Of a stretch of DNA of 64,000 nt, positions 44,559 through 53,401 are shown in pieces. How positions within the stretch are numbered: position 1 is the stretch's first letter; each line of letters opens with the position of its first letter. The notes beneath the pieces were generated by a model. It ran no database searches. It saw only the letters and a program-made list of their open reading frames with translations, and was not told where the DNA came from. Position numbers and translations under genes: made by a program. The DNA comes from an uncultured Prevotella sp. (GTDB taxonomy: Bacteria > Bacteroidota > Bacteroidia > Bacteroidales > Bacteroidaceae): assembly GCA_902464615.1 (NCBI GenBank), contig CABQKA010000006.1, positions 62,001 through 126,000 on the forward strand, read 5' to 3'.

Positions 44559-45491
44559 TCAATTAGATTTAGATGGGAGACGACAAAACTCGAACTGAAT
44601 TCCAAGCATGTTTCCATTTAGTATTTCCAAAACCTTATCTTTTAATTTTTCCAACAAAGGGTGTAGACGTGGCGCTATGAAATATCCAATGATTTTATGG
44701 ATCTTCCCATTTGCTACGGCCTCAGCAAAATCTTTAAAATGTCGATAAGATATAGCCTTACTAGCATCTGGACATTTAATATGTCCAGATGCTATATTTT
44801 TGACAATACACACATAGTAAAAAAGTTCGGAGATTATTCCTATGGGTTCATTACCCTTTGCTTTCAGCTCGCATACTCGCATTGTATCATTGTCCAATTG
44901 CCATAAGTCTATTTGACTTGCATGGCCTGGTGTTAAAGCATTCTCTTCTGACACTATTCCATTGCGAAAGAGTCCTACGGGGAGTTGCTCGTCGGTAATA
45001 GGATTATCTTTTCTCCACAATTCAACAAGTTCCCGTTCTAGCGCAGCTTCAGGTTTCTTATCTTCATTTGTAACAGACCCACATGGGCGCTGTGGGGAAT
45101 TAACCACAATTGTGTCGCTCTCAAGAAGTGTCTGCATTTCCTCCACTTCTGAAAATCGTTCTTTTGAGATATCAAACCATGAGTAAGCCTGTTTGAAATT
45201 GGCGACCCTTATCAAAAAACGGTTATAATGAGCCTGCTTCGTTTTGTTAGCACTGAATAATGGATTTTCCCAATCAAGAATGACATTATTTATTTTAGGC
45301 ATGGCCGATTTTAACAATATAGACCACCCTTCAAATGCAGATTTGTCCTCCTGCATATTGGCAACCACACTTTCTCCGTCTAATTTGACCAATAGCCGAT
45401 CTTCATTTATCTCAAAAAGGATGCCTGATGGTAATTTTGCTGATGACGAAATTGACTCCTTTAATTCTTTCTCAATTTGCTTATGATCCAT
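44559..45491 (-). CDS. PD-(D/E)XK-type nuclease-like protein, unknown system
   Basis: A 310-residue protein. The N-terminal ~140 residues have no family I recognise. The C-terminal half fits the PD-(D/E)XK core: Glu in helix 1 (LERELVELW, ~152), Asp195 in HASQIDLW, the E-x-K pair at 208-210 (VCELKAKGNEPI), then a helix with ELFYYVCIV. No signal peptide or transmembrane segment. AT-rich. It is translated just ahead of the MBL nuclease gene. A defence function is inferred from two nuclease folds in one operon on an island; there is no direct evidence for the target. Confidence 0.7.
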   Translation of the reverse strand: MDHKQIEKELKESISSSAKLPSGILFEINEDRLLVKLDGESVVANMQEDKSAFEGWSILLKSAMPKINNVILDWENPLFSANKTKQAHYNRFLIRVANFKQAYSWFDISKERFSEVEEMQTLLESDTIVVNSPQRPCGSVTNEDKKPEAALERELVELWRKDNPITDEQLPVGLFRNGIVSEENALTPGHASQIDLWQLDNDTMRVCELKAKGNEPIGIISELFYYVCIVKNIASGHIKCPDASKAISYRHFKDFAEAVANGKIHKIIGYFIAPRLHPLLEKLKDKVLEILNGNMLGIQFEFCRLPSKSN

Positions 45492-45725
45492 AGCGATAAA
45501 TCTTTGTTACTGACAATCTAATAACAAATTTAATAATTTACGAGGAGATTGCAAAACTATTTATGTCAAATCTCTATGCAGTGAATATTCCTTTGTCGAA
45601 GAAATCACCTATTATTCCTAAAAAGGTGTTACCTCAACAGCAATAAAAGGCTACCGTAGTAGCCTCATAATTTTAATGCCATTTTTACTTCTATCTCGAT
45701 TCTTGTAGTCATCAAGACAGTTATC

Positions 45726-45962
45726 CTACAAAAAGTCGTTTGTAGGATTTATCTTATTCAGATACCGACTAAGTTCTTCGAAAGACATCCCATTGAAATT
45801 TGAATCTATAGATGCGCTTAATGGACTTTCAAAAAGAACGGTTAGCACTCTATGAGCCTTTCCACCAGAAGCCAAATCTGCCATTTCCATTTCGCCAGAT
45901 TGCATCCAACGCAAAAGTCCATCACCATATAATTGAACTTGACCAATTGTTAACTCTTTCAT
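45726..45962 (-). CDS. Small protein downstream of the SLOG gene
   Basis: A 78-residue soluble protein, MKELTIGQVQLYGDGLLRWM to NKINPTNDFL. No recognised domain. It begins 25 bases after the SLOG gene on the same strand, so it is likely its operon partner. The 234 bases between it and the gene at 45491 contain no coding signal that I can see. Confidence 0.5.
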   Translation of the reverse strand: MKELTIGQVQLYGDGLLRWMQSGEMEMADLASGGKAHRVLTVLFESPLSASIDSNFNGMSFEELSRYLNKINPTNDFL

Positions 45963-45987
45963 TTTATGTATGCTCGTTACTTATTAA

Positions 45988-46365
45988 TTATAATTTAATA
46001 CTATCCGACCCTTCTGGAATCGGAATAACTACCACGGACTTTTTCATACGTTTTGCCTCACGAATCGAGTGGAAAGTACCCTTAGAACCAAACGAAGGAA
46101 AAGCGACAACAGTAGATGCCTCACGAACAATTTGCGTATTGCGATGAAGAGTGGCATTTTTCCCGTACGTAGAATAATTTGGAAGATATTCCATTAAGGG
46201 GATATGATGGCGCCCTGCAAAAAGTTTCGCATATGTGTCAATGCCCTTGGCACCTCCAGACACAACAAGAGATACATTCGACACATCAATTTTCGAGATC
46301 AATAAATGCTCCCATTCTTGATAACTGACCCCCGGATTACGAGTGCCAACAATTGCTAATTTCAT
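45988..46365 (-). CDS. SLOG-domain protein (YspA/DprA-like)
   Basis: A 125-residue protein with MKLAIVGTRNPGVS, VVSGGAKGIDTYAKLFA and REASTVVAFPSFGSKGTFHS. These are the nucleotide-binding loops of the SLOG superfamily (YspA/DUF2493 group, related to DprA). Such proteins are predicted to sense or process nucleotides and are common in defence islands. It is short but complete for this group. The intergenic region 46366-46749 upstream is AT-rich and holds no gene. Confidence 0.78.
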   Translation of the reverse strand: MKLAIVGTRNPGVSYQEWEHLLISKIDVSNVSLVVSGGAKGIDTYAKLFAGRHHIPLMEYLPNYSTYGKNATLHRNTQIVREASTVVAFPSFGSKGTFHSIREAKRMKKSVVVIPIPEGSDSIKL

Positions 46366-46749
46366 TCCAGTTAAGAGTTTGTTGTCTTTATAATAATACG
46401 ATCGAGAAATTTAATTAATGGTTAATAAATATCAATTAGGGGCTTTGCAGATATAATTATTTATTATCACAGACACTAACATATTGACAATCTACACCAT
46501 AACGCATTAATGATTATTAGCAAAATTATATTGTACGACCAAAACGAGGCTTTGGTCCGAGTTCACTGTATTTTGTACTTTTTACCGTAGTCAAAACGTG
46601 CCAGAGGTTTGGATACAGTGCGGTTTAGTAAGAACGGACAGTAAAGCTGTCTCGTGCAAAATCACATCCTTAATAGAAAGGAGTCCTTGAGTTACCATTC
46701 CGGAAAAGCCCAATGAGCCTAATCAAAAATATCGTCGCGAAAATAATTT

Positions 46750-47571
46750 GACACTGTCCAAAATTTTGTGTAAATGAAAACAGGATTCAATTATAAGTTT
46801 CTTCTTATATCTGGATTCTGTTTTCAAATATAAGCATAAACTGGTTCATAATCAATCCCCAATTTGAAATAGGCATCGTCCATTTCTTTTCGATCTCCAT
46901 AAGCGAAAGATATACGATCTTGTTTATAATCTTGCCGTTATCCCGCACCTTGAAGACGATTCCGTCCATCCAGACAATGAGGTAAACGGGATCAAGAGGG
47001 CGGTTCTGCCACTCCTGGGCTGCCTGGTTTACCATGTTTGTAATGATGGAAATGGCTGATGTGGAGAGTTCTATCTCATAAATCCCACGCATCTCTTCCT
47101 CTATGTCAGAAACGCTCATTCCTTTGGCATACAGGGAGATAACAAGCTCCTCTATGGAAAGCGGCTTTCATGTTTGGGCACTGCTATTGGCTCAAACTGG
47201 CCGTTACGGTCACGCGGAATAGAGATGACGGTTTCTCCATGTTCAGTCTGGATTTTCTTCGGATAGCTGCCATTACGTGAGTTGCCACTGTTATTGCCGG
47301 CCACGGAATTCTTTTCATAGCCCAGATGGGCATCCATTTCGTCTTCAAGCATCTTTTCCAATACCTAGGCATGCAACTGCTTTAGGAACTTGCTCACATC
47401 GGCTTCGGTCTTGAACTGGCTAAGGAACTCCTTGCTTAGCACCTCAATCAGGCACTGCTTGATTCTTTTCTTTCATAAGCTTCTTCATTTTGCAAATGTA
47501 TAAAATCAAAAATACGAGACTCATTTCTGAATCCCGTATTTACATTTACACAAAAAATATTTTATAGTGCC
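46750..47571 (-). mobile_element. Internally deleted IS256-family element
   Basis: The ends are imperfect inverted repeats: GACACTGTCCAAAATTTTGT at 46750 and, read inward from 47571, GGCACTATAAAATATTTTTTG; both continue to GTGTAAATG. Total ~820 bp against the usual ~1.3 kb. Confidence 0.75.
46805..47490 (-). pseudogene. IS256-family transposase remnant
   Basis: Pieces in order on the minus strand: IKQCLIEVLSKEFLSQFKT (in another frame), then LEKMLEDEMDAHLGYEKNS and GETVISIPRDRNGQFEP, a frameshift, then GMSVSDIEEEMRGIYEIE and DPVYLIVWMDGIVFKVRDNG, followed directly by the C-terminal tail LMEIEKKWTMPISNWGLIMN. The middle (second and third acidic residues) is deleted. It cannot encode an active transposase. 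Confidence 0.8.
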
Positions 47572-47793
47572 TAAATTCATTCCATCTGTCAAGATAGGGT
47601 TGTAAAAGTTGCAACAAATGTTGCTTTAATATTTCCCTCATAGTCGTTCATTTTTAGAGGGTTTGACATAAAAATAGAGATTTGCTCTCATCGGCAACGA
47701 GAGGCTTTTATTGACAGAAATACTTATCTGCTCATTAATATCTTACAAAGGTAAGTCTTTTCTGCCAAATCTCAAAACATTGTTGCAACATAG

Positions 47794-47827
47794 AAACGGG
47801 TGACTCGTCTCTACGAGTCACCCGTTT
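47794..47827. terminator. 15-bp perfect hairpin
   Basis: AAACGGGTGACTCGT pairs with ACGAGTCACCCGTTT around a four-base loop. The surrounding 47572-47903 has no gene; a 17-base copy of the IS256-type end (AATATTTTATAGTGCC) occurs at 47898-47914. Confidence 0.55.
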
Positions 47828-47903
47828 GATTTATACTCGGAAAAGATAAAACTTCAATTATATAAAACCATTGGTACAATAAAGTATATAGTTGCGAAAT
47901 ATT

Positions 47904-48460
47904 TTATAGTGCCGCAACACGTTTCAGATAACTGCCCTCATAGAGCCGGAGTTTCTCCGATAATCCGTAATTGTCGTCCATTAAGTCCGCTTCCTCCATA
48001 CGCCCGCTCCGTTTGGCATACTTACGGAACAAATCAAATGTGGCATTATCCAAGTCCTCCGCTTTCAGATAAGGTACTGGCACACCATCCCAAGTCTTGC
48101 CTTGCTTGCGAAGCATGAAGCGGTCGAGTGCCGCTCCTTTCAGTTCCTGATTGGTCGCACCGCTTCGCTGGTAATGCTTTCACGAAAGCTGATAGGATAA
48201 GCTTCCGTTACAATCTTCAGATATTGCTTCCCGTCTTTCTCTTTCAGATTGACATTTACTAAGATGCCCATCATGTCGCGCACCTTGTTCGGAATGTTCT
48301 CCATCAGTTTCTTAGCATCCTGCACACCGCAAACTTCACCGTTATCCTTTACACCAACATAAAGGACACCACCTTGTGCATTGGCAAAGCCACAAATCCA
48401 TTTCTGGTATTCGTCGCGCCAAGATTCTTTGAATTCTATGTTTTGAGATTCGGTTGGCAT
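47904..48460 (-). pseudogene. AlbA_2/Schlafen-like DNA-binding protein, frameshifted and truncated
   Basis: First part: MPTESQNIEFKESWRDEYQK, FANAQGGVLYVGVKDNGEV and YLKIVTEAYPISF, which is the AlbA_2 domain common in transcription and defence proteins. A missing base near 48180 shifts the frame. The other frame continues with RSGATNQELKGAALDRFML and DLMDDNYGLSEKLRLYEGSY, and stops at KRVAAL. That stop is inside a copy of an IS256-type end (47898-47914), so the C-terminal half is lost. It was the last gene of the XRE-methyltransferase operon. Confidence 0.8.
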
Positions 48461-48467
48461 ATTATTT

Positions 48468-49286
48468 TTATTTTAAGCGAACGACCTTGCCTAAAGCACT
48501 CTCTTTTAATGTAGCATAAGGAGCATATTTATCAATTAACGCCTGAACTATAAGTCTTTGCGATTCTGTCGCAGATGGACTCAATGTAATTTCTAATTTA
48601 TTAAAGGCCCCATCCTTTAGCTTCATATCATAATAATGAAATGGTAATGACTTATTTCTTAAAAGACTTTGTGTTATAATAGATGAAAGCTCAGGATTTG
48701 CCCCTTGCAATATTGGATTTATAGGAAGAGAATAAAGGACAAACCTGACTTCGTCCTGAAATTCCCAACGTTTGTTTTTATAATAGCCGAAAGGTTTCAT
48801 ATCCACTTGCAAATCGCCACGATTCCCCTGAATATTAGTTATTTGGACAGCATCTTTAGTAAAGGCATAGACATCATCCACATACTTTACATGCCTATAA
48901 AACAAATCGTTCTCATAATCCATTATAGGAGCGAAAAAGAAATTTGGGTTTACCATGTCTTGAGGTGGAATTTTAGATATCACAGATCCTTGAGATTGCA
49001 TACCTCTTATTTTCAAGTTGGAAACCAAATACTCCTTAAACATATCGTGTTCAAGAGAGATCCGCATCCCTCCGCTATCACCACCATACATTTTCCACAG
49101 AGGAATACTTTCTTCTGCAGTCTCAGTCCAACATGATACAAAAACATATTTACAGAATTTTACCCCTAAAGATTCTGCATTACCTTCCTCTAAATCATCC
49201 ACTTTATCTAAACGATTAAAACGAATAGTTTGATTCTTCAGGATAAGAGCCAGCGATTCTAAATTTGTGTAATGGTATATCCTCAT
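48468..49286 (-). CDS. DUF2971-domain protein
   Basis: A 272-residue protein beginning MRIYHYTNLESLALILKNQT, then IRFNRLDKVDDLEEG, FVSCWTETAEESIPLWKMYG and the late RWEFQDEVRFVLY. These are the standard landmarks of DUF2971, a family of unknown biochemical function often found next to restriction-like and toxin genes. Intact. Thirteen bases after the DUF262/HNH gene and seven before the AlbA remnant. Confidence 0.85.
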   Translation of the reverse strand: MRIYHYTNLESLALILKNQTIRFNRLDKVDDLEEGNAESLGVKFCKYVFVSCWTETAEESIPLWKMYGGDSGGMRISLEHDMFKEYLVSNLKIRGMQSQGSVISKIPPQDMVNPNFFFAPIMDYENDLFYRHVKYVDDVYAFTKDAVQITNIQGNRGDLQVDMKPFGYYKNKRWEFQDEVRFVLYSLPINPILQGANPELSSIITQSLLRNKSLPFHYYDMKLKDGAFNKLEITLSPSATESQRLIVQALIDKYAPYATLKESALGKVVRLK

Positions 49287-49299
49287 ATTATTCTATTTC

Positions 49300-50409
49300 T
49301 TATTTCCCTCCTTTAATTCGATTACAAGTCTTACAAAGCATTTGGCAATTCTCCGCCACCGTTGTACCGCCTTCTTTCCACGGCGTAATGTGGTCAGCCT
49401 CCATTTCTTCCAATTCAAAATGCTTGCCGCAATGGACGCAGATACCATGTTGCCGCTCGTAGGCTTCGCGCTTCTGTTTTTTGTCGAAAGTTCGGAAACT
49501 CAGGTCGCGCAGGTCACCGCTTAAAACATAACGATAGATACCCGACTTCTTCATGATTTCGTCATCTTCCATCAAATCGTGTATCTGTTTTTCGAGAGTG
49601 GCTGTATCATATACGTTTTCGCCAAACTCATCATACATGGCCCCCCAATCCAAACCTTTCATCTCGCGGCGGTATTTGGTAAATGTGGAACGTATCCATG
49701 TAATGATAGATACAAAGTAAGCCCATAGTTTATTGGCATTCGGGTCAAACTGATGTAGTGCCATATATTTGTCCACGCTTTCCACATTGTCATGCCGAGC
49801 CGCCCATTTCAAAATAGTAGCCAAGTATGCCTGTTCTATGGCGTTGCCGTTCAAAAAATCGGTTCCCATTTTATAGGCAGGGCATCCGTTCTTTGAAAAA
49901 TGCCTACGGGCATCTGTTACGAAAGGTCCGGCATAAACGGCATTCAGCAATTCTTGGTCAAGAAGTTTTTCTCCTGCGATGTTGATTACCCGGAACCAGT
50001 CGAGCTTTTCTTTGTCCGTGCCCTCGCAGAAATAGACAGTCAGTTCATAGTTGAGGAACTTGGCTTTCTCTTCCTCTGTGAGTGTAGAAAAATAGAGTGT
50101 ACCCCGATCTGGGTCAACGATATGAAAGTCGTGAGTGTAGAATCCACATATCGAGAGGGTACGTTGTTGCCCGTCAATCATTTCAAAATTACCGTTCTCA
50201 TCCACGCTCCAATACATAATGTTAAGAGGAAAACCTTTGAGAATGGTTTCCACAACGGCTTGTTGCTGCTTCTCGTCATAACGGAACTCACGCTGATAGG
50301 GCGGACGTATGTCTAACTTGCCGTGATACCCTTTTACTCCAGCATCGGGGTCGTTGACATATCCGTCAATTAAATCTTGGATTTTTATGGATTTCAATTC
50401 TATCTGCAT
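49300..50409 (-). CDS. DUF262 (ParB-fold/GmrS-like) protein with C-terminal HNH nuclease
   Basis: A 369-residue protein. DUF262 landmarks: DIRPPYQREFRYD (33-45) and the nucleotide-binding motif EMIDGQQRTLSIC (76-88). The C-terminal 46 residues form an HNH finger: CVHCGKHFELEEMEADHITP and EGGTTVAENCQMLCKTCN. DUF262-HNH fusions underlie GmrSD-like type IV restriction and similar systems. A four-gene neighbourhood with a DNA methyltransferase suggests self/non-self discrimination by methylation. The nuclease site looks complete. Confidence 0.87.
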   Translation of the reverse strand: MQIELKSIKIQDLIDGYVNDPDAGVKGYHGKLDIRPPYQREFRYDEKQQQAVVETILKGFPLNIMYWSVDENGNFEMIDGQQRTLSICGFYTHDFHIVDPDRGTLYFSTLTEEEKAKFLNYELTVYFCEGTDKEKLDWFRVINIAGEKLLDQELLNAVYAGPFVTDARRHFSKNGCPAYKMGTDFLNGNAIEQAYLATILKWAARHDNVESVDKYMALHQFDPNANKLWAYFVSIITWIRSTFTKYRREMKGLDWGAMYDEFGENVYDTATLEKQIHDLMEDDEIMKKSGIYRYVLSGDLRDLSFRTFDKKQKREAYERQHGICVHCGKHFELEEMEADHITPWKEGGTTVAENCQMLCKTCNRIKGGK

Positions 50410-50412
50410 ATC

Positions 50413-51270
50413 CTACTCCTTTCCGTTTTTAGAGTTTTTTTTCGTGCTTTGCTTCTTGGTCAGTGATTTTTCCTCAGACTTCAATCGCCGTTCTACCTTC
50501 TTCACATCCTCTCCAGCAGGCAATTGCTCCGGAACAATTCCACGCTGCAGTAGCATATTCCTTACGGCTGCATTATTGTCCACGTGTTCACGGGTGATTT
50601 GCTCTTGCCCGTGTAAATCTTTTTGCTGCACATTCACGGAAGTCATTTCCGCAGCAAAATCCTTGGCTTTGATGCTGATTGTCGGAAGGAAGTCTGCCAA
50701 AGGCCGATTGTCGGGAGCACCCAGTTTGCGCTTCAGCAGTGCCGTGTCCAAATGGAATAAAGCCTTGTCGCCTTTGGAGCGAATGATGCCGAACCCTTTG
50801 CTGTCTACCCCACGTTCGTATAGGATGCCCGATAAACGGTTTTCCGTTTCTGCCAGTTTGTTACGTGCCATAACACGCTCGTGTTCCAATATCCGTTTCT
50901 GTACAAGCTCAGCCCGGCGTGTCTGCACTGCAAAATAGTTTTGTGCGAATGCCACCTGCGGTTTGCGTGGGTCTCCATTTTGGGCTATAAGGTAGCAGGC
51001 ATAACGTGTCAACATATAGTCATTTACTTCACGCTGAGCTCCTTTCGCTAAGTCTATCATTTTGCTGACGTCAGCAAAATGATACGTAGCTTCTTGTCCT
51101 GCATTCTCACATGCAGTTTTTGCTTTCTCTATGATATTCTCAAAGTTACGCCATTGAGCATAACCCAGTAAAGTGGAGAGTTCTCTTGCGCTCCAACATT
51201 CCACACCCTCATATTCGTTTGCTATGGATTCGAATTGGCGGAACAGTTCTATGATTTCTTCGGCTTTCAT
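50413..51270 (-). CDS. DinD-like DNA-damage-inducible protein
   Basis: A 285-residue protein with WSARELSTLLGYAQWRNFEN, an N-terminal BRO/KilA-N-like fold, then NDYMLTRYACYLIAQNGDP and QNYFAVQTRRAELVQKR, all typical of DinD. The late AAVRNMLLQRGIVPEQLPAGEDVKK is also conserved. In E. coli DinD is SOS-induced and modulates RecA. Here it starts on the stop of the methyltransferase gene (TAATG) and is co-transcribed with nuclease genes, so it may regulate or act in the same system. No SOS box was identified. Confidence 0.85.
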   Translation of the reverse strand: MKAEEIIELFRQFESIANEYEGVECWSARELSTLLGYAQWRNFENIIEKAKTACENAGQEATYHFADVSKMIDLAKGAQREVNDYMLTRYACYLIAQNGDPRKPQVAFAQNYFAVQTRRAELVQKRILEHERVMARNKLAETENRLSGILYERGVDSKGFGIIRSKGDKALFHLDTALLKRKLGAPDNRPLADFLPTISIKAKDFAAEMTSVNVQQKDLHGQEQITREHVDNNAAVRNMLLQRGIVPEQLPAGEDVKKVERRLKSEEKSLTKKQSTKKNSKNGKE

Positions 51271-52319
51271 TACTTTTTGATTTTACGGATTATAATTCGT
51301 GCATAAGGTAAAGATACAAGGCCATTTCTCAATATGTACGGAGAATTCATATTGGCTGTGACATGAGCCTTATTTCCTTGCTTCCTTAAATTATCAATTG
51401 TAGCTTGTCCCATCGGCTTAAAACCGGCTGACCTTATCCAATCTGTATCACAAGTATTTCCTATTATCTCAAACTGTTCGGGATTGTATTTATCCATAAA
51501 TGTGATAGGAACTCCCATTAAGCCATCGTAATCCAAAGGAATATATTCTGTCTTTGACACATCTATAGCTTCATAATTTTCGTAAGTTGGATATTCGTCC
51601 GGTGTATAGTGCTTGTACAGAATGATGTCTTCATGCCGTTTCTTTATTTCCAGATTGGTAAACCATGTGACACCGGAAACTCGAATCATTCCTTCACGAT
51701 GGTCACCAGCGGTAGCCTTGTCCTCATAATGTGAGATGAAATGCCCGGCTCCACCCTTAAAACCATATCCTAACCATAATTTGTTTTCTTTGATAAGAGG
51801 AAATATCTCCTTATATTTAATAGCATTCTGATGCCCTATAATCAAGAACTTCTTATCATACTCCATAAGTTGAGCCACATACTCCCGGAACAAGGAAAAC
51901 GGTGGATTGGTCACCACAATATCCGCTTCTTTCAGCAATTCGATGCATTCTTTACTACGGAAATCTCCATCACCTTTCAGCGGGCGTACTCCTATCTCTT
52001 CGGCATTAGGTATATGGTCGCCATTCTTGTCGCCTTCGTAAACCAAGTAAACGGCTTGCTCGCTCTTGTTTTGGCTGAACAAGTCAATGTCTTGATTCTT
52101 ATAGCAAGTAGTAATCAGTTTCTTCAGTCCAAGAAATTCAAAGTTATAAGCGAAATAAGTGAAAAAATTGCTTACACGTGGGTCATCGCAATTACATAAT
52201 ACAGTCTTACCGCGAAAATGTTCCCGGTAATGCCGCAACTCGTTGTTGATGTCTTCCAGTTGCGTATAGAATTCATCCTTCTTGGCTTCTTTTGCCTTGT
52301 TCAGATTCTTATTAGCCAT
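51270..52319 (-). CDS. EcoRI-type adenine-specific DNA methyltransferase
   Basis: A 349-residue SAM-dependent enzyme. KAKKDEFYTQLEDINNELRH, VLCNCDDPRVSNFF, then the catalytic motif TNPPF (137-141, DPPY-type) and late GQATIDNLRKQGNKAHVTAN match the M.EcoRI family. No adjacent EcoRI-type endonuclease exists, so either the DUF262-HNH gene supplies the nuclease or this is an orphan enzyme. Recognition of GAATTC is possible but unproven. Five bases after the XRE gene. Confidence 0.88.
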   Translation of the reverse strand: MANKNLNKAKEAKKDEFYTQLEDINNELRHYREHFRGKTVLCNCDDPRVSNFFTYFAYNFEFLGLKKLITTCYKNQDIDLFSQNKSEQAVYLVYEGDKNGDHIPNAEEIGVRPLKGDGDFRSKECIELLKEADIVVTNPPFSLFREYVAQLMEYDKKFLIIGHQNAIKYKEIFPLIKENKLWLGYGFKGGAGHFISHYEDKATAGDHREGMIRVSGVTWFTNLEIKKRHEDIILYKHYTPDEYPTYENYEAIDVSKTEYIPLDYDGLMGVPITFMDKYNPEQFEIIGNTCDTDWIRSAGFKPMGQATIDNLRKQGNKAHVTANMNSPYILRNGLVSLPYARIIIRKIKK

Positions 52320-52324
52320 ATCAT

Positions 52325-52537
52325 TTAATCGAATTTACCCTTGTTAATCAAATCTTTTGCATTCACTTCCAAAATTTCCGCTATCTTCATTAACATTTCC
52401 AATGAGGGTTGTGTCGCATTGGAACACCAGCGTGAAATGGTCGCCTCGTTTTTTCCTAACTGTTCAGCCAACCATTTCCCGGTTTTTCCTTGTTCTACCA
52501 ATACTATTTTTAGTCGGTTTATCTTTTCTGTTCCCAT
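52325..52537 (-). CDS. XRE-family controller protein
   Basis: A 70-residue HTH_3 protein: GKWLAEQLGKNEATISRWCS is the DNA-binding helix-turn-helix, followed by QPSLEMLMKIAEILEVNAKDL. The size and position at the head of a methyltransferase operon match the C-proteins of restriction-modification systems, which time nuclease expression. A palindrome TTGCAgttgTGCAA lies 12 bases upstream of its start. Confidence 0.9.
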   Translation of the reverse strand: MGTEKINRLKIVLVEQGKTGKWLAEQLGKNEATISRWCSNATQPSLEMLMKIAEILEVNAKDLINKGKFD

Positions 52538-52548
52538 ATTAAATCGTA

Positions 52549-52589
52549 TTGCAGTTGTGCAATAATAATTGATTGTATCTGCAAAGATA
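52549..52589 (-). promoter_or_regulatory. Promoter and controller operator of the XRE operon
   Basis: -7 box TATCTTTG (minus strand) at 52582-52589; inverted repeat TTGCA-N4-TGCAA at 52549-52562 between promoter and start. This suits XRE autorepression. Confidence 0.6.
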
Positions 52590-52704
52590 GTGATTACCTA
52601 CCAAAATCATTCAGGTTTTGATAAGAAATTACTCTTATGATTGAAATTCGAGTCTTGCTGTTTACTTATGGAGGTCGTATTGGGCGTTTTACTTGTGTCA
52701 TATT

Positions 52705-53355
52705 TTACTTTTGAATTTGTTCCACTTTCAACTTCTCCTGCATCAGGCTGTCGGAAACAGCTCTCAAATCCCTGTCATAGCCGTCAGCCTCCTGCCGTAT
52801 CCATTCGATGGCTTCCTCATCGCGCCGGATGTCGAACACATCATTCAGCCAAAGGATATGCTTTGCGTCGCATCCTCCCCATGAACGGATGACCCGGAAT
52901 TTCAAAGCATCGTCCGCATACTGTCGTTTGGATTTCCAAAGTTCGATGTTGCCCCAGACGGAAAGGCCGCACACGACACCCATGCCTACCAAAAGAGAAA
53001 ACACCTTGCTCGATTTGATGTCAAAGCTATGGCGGTGAACATGCTCCTGCGGTTCATCTTTCCGTTCTTCCGAACTTCGGACAAACGATTCATTCAAATT
53101 TCGCAACAGCCCCAGAATCCTGTTAGATGCGTAAACCTCTGCCTCCGCGAATTTGGTCAGCATGGCTTTCGTCTGTGCCTGATGCTCCTTTGCGGAACTG
53201 TCAAACAGCTCCTTTATGGGTGTCAAGTCCACCGCCGTAGGCTGTCCGCCAGATTGATTGTTGGTTACTTTGGGAGCGTTTTCCAACTTCCCGTTGATAC
53301 CCTTGAGGTCATTCTTGATGTCTTCGAAGAGCGCGTATACTTCGTTATTATCCAT
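52705..53355 (-). CDS. Membrane-anchored protein downstream of the relaxase remnant
   Basis: A 216-residue protein: N-terminal MDNNEVYALFEDIKNDLKGI, a coiled-coil-like stretch, one transmembrane helix (VFSLLVGMGVVCGLSVWG, about 120-137), and a charged C-terminal region (WIRQEADGYDRDLRAVSDSL). No catalytic motif. It follows the relaxase by 46 bases, a position commonly taken by accessory mobilization proteins in Bacteroidota elements. That role is inferred from position. Confidence 0.6.
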   Translation of the reverse strand: MDNNEVYALFEDIKNDLKGINGKLENAPKVTNNQSGGQPTAVDLTPIKELFDSSAKEHQAQTKAMLTKFAEAEVYASNRILGLLRNLNESFVRSSEERKDEPQEHVHRHSFDIKSSKVFSLLVGMGVVCGLSVWGNIELWKSKRQYADDALKFRVIRSWGGCDAKHILWLNDVFDIRRDEEAIEWIRQEADGYDRDLRAVSDSLMQEKLKVEQIQK

Positions 53356-53401
53356 ATTCAGAATCTTATTTTAAGATGTCTCTTTTTCTTGTTCCTACGT
53401 T

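Noticed and set aside
46366..46749. Possible small RNA or intron end in the AT-rich gap
   Set aside because: No conserved structure or promoter could be supported.
47794..47827. CRISPR-like repeat
   Set aside because: It is a single perfect hairpin with no repeated spacing; no CRISPR array is seen in the window.
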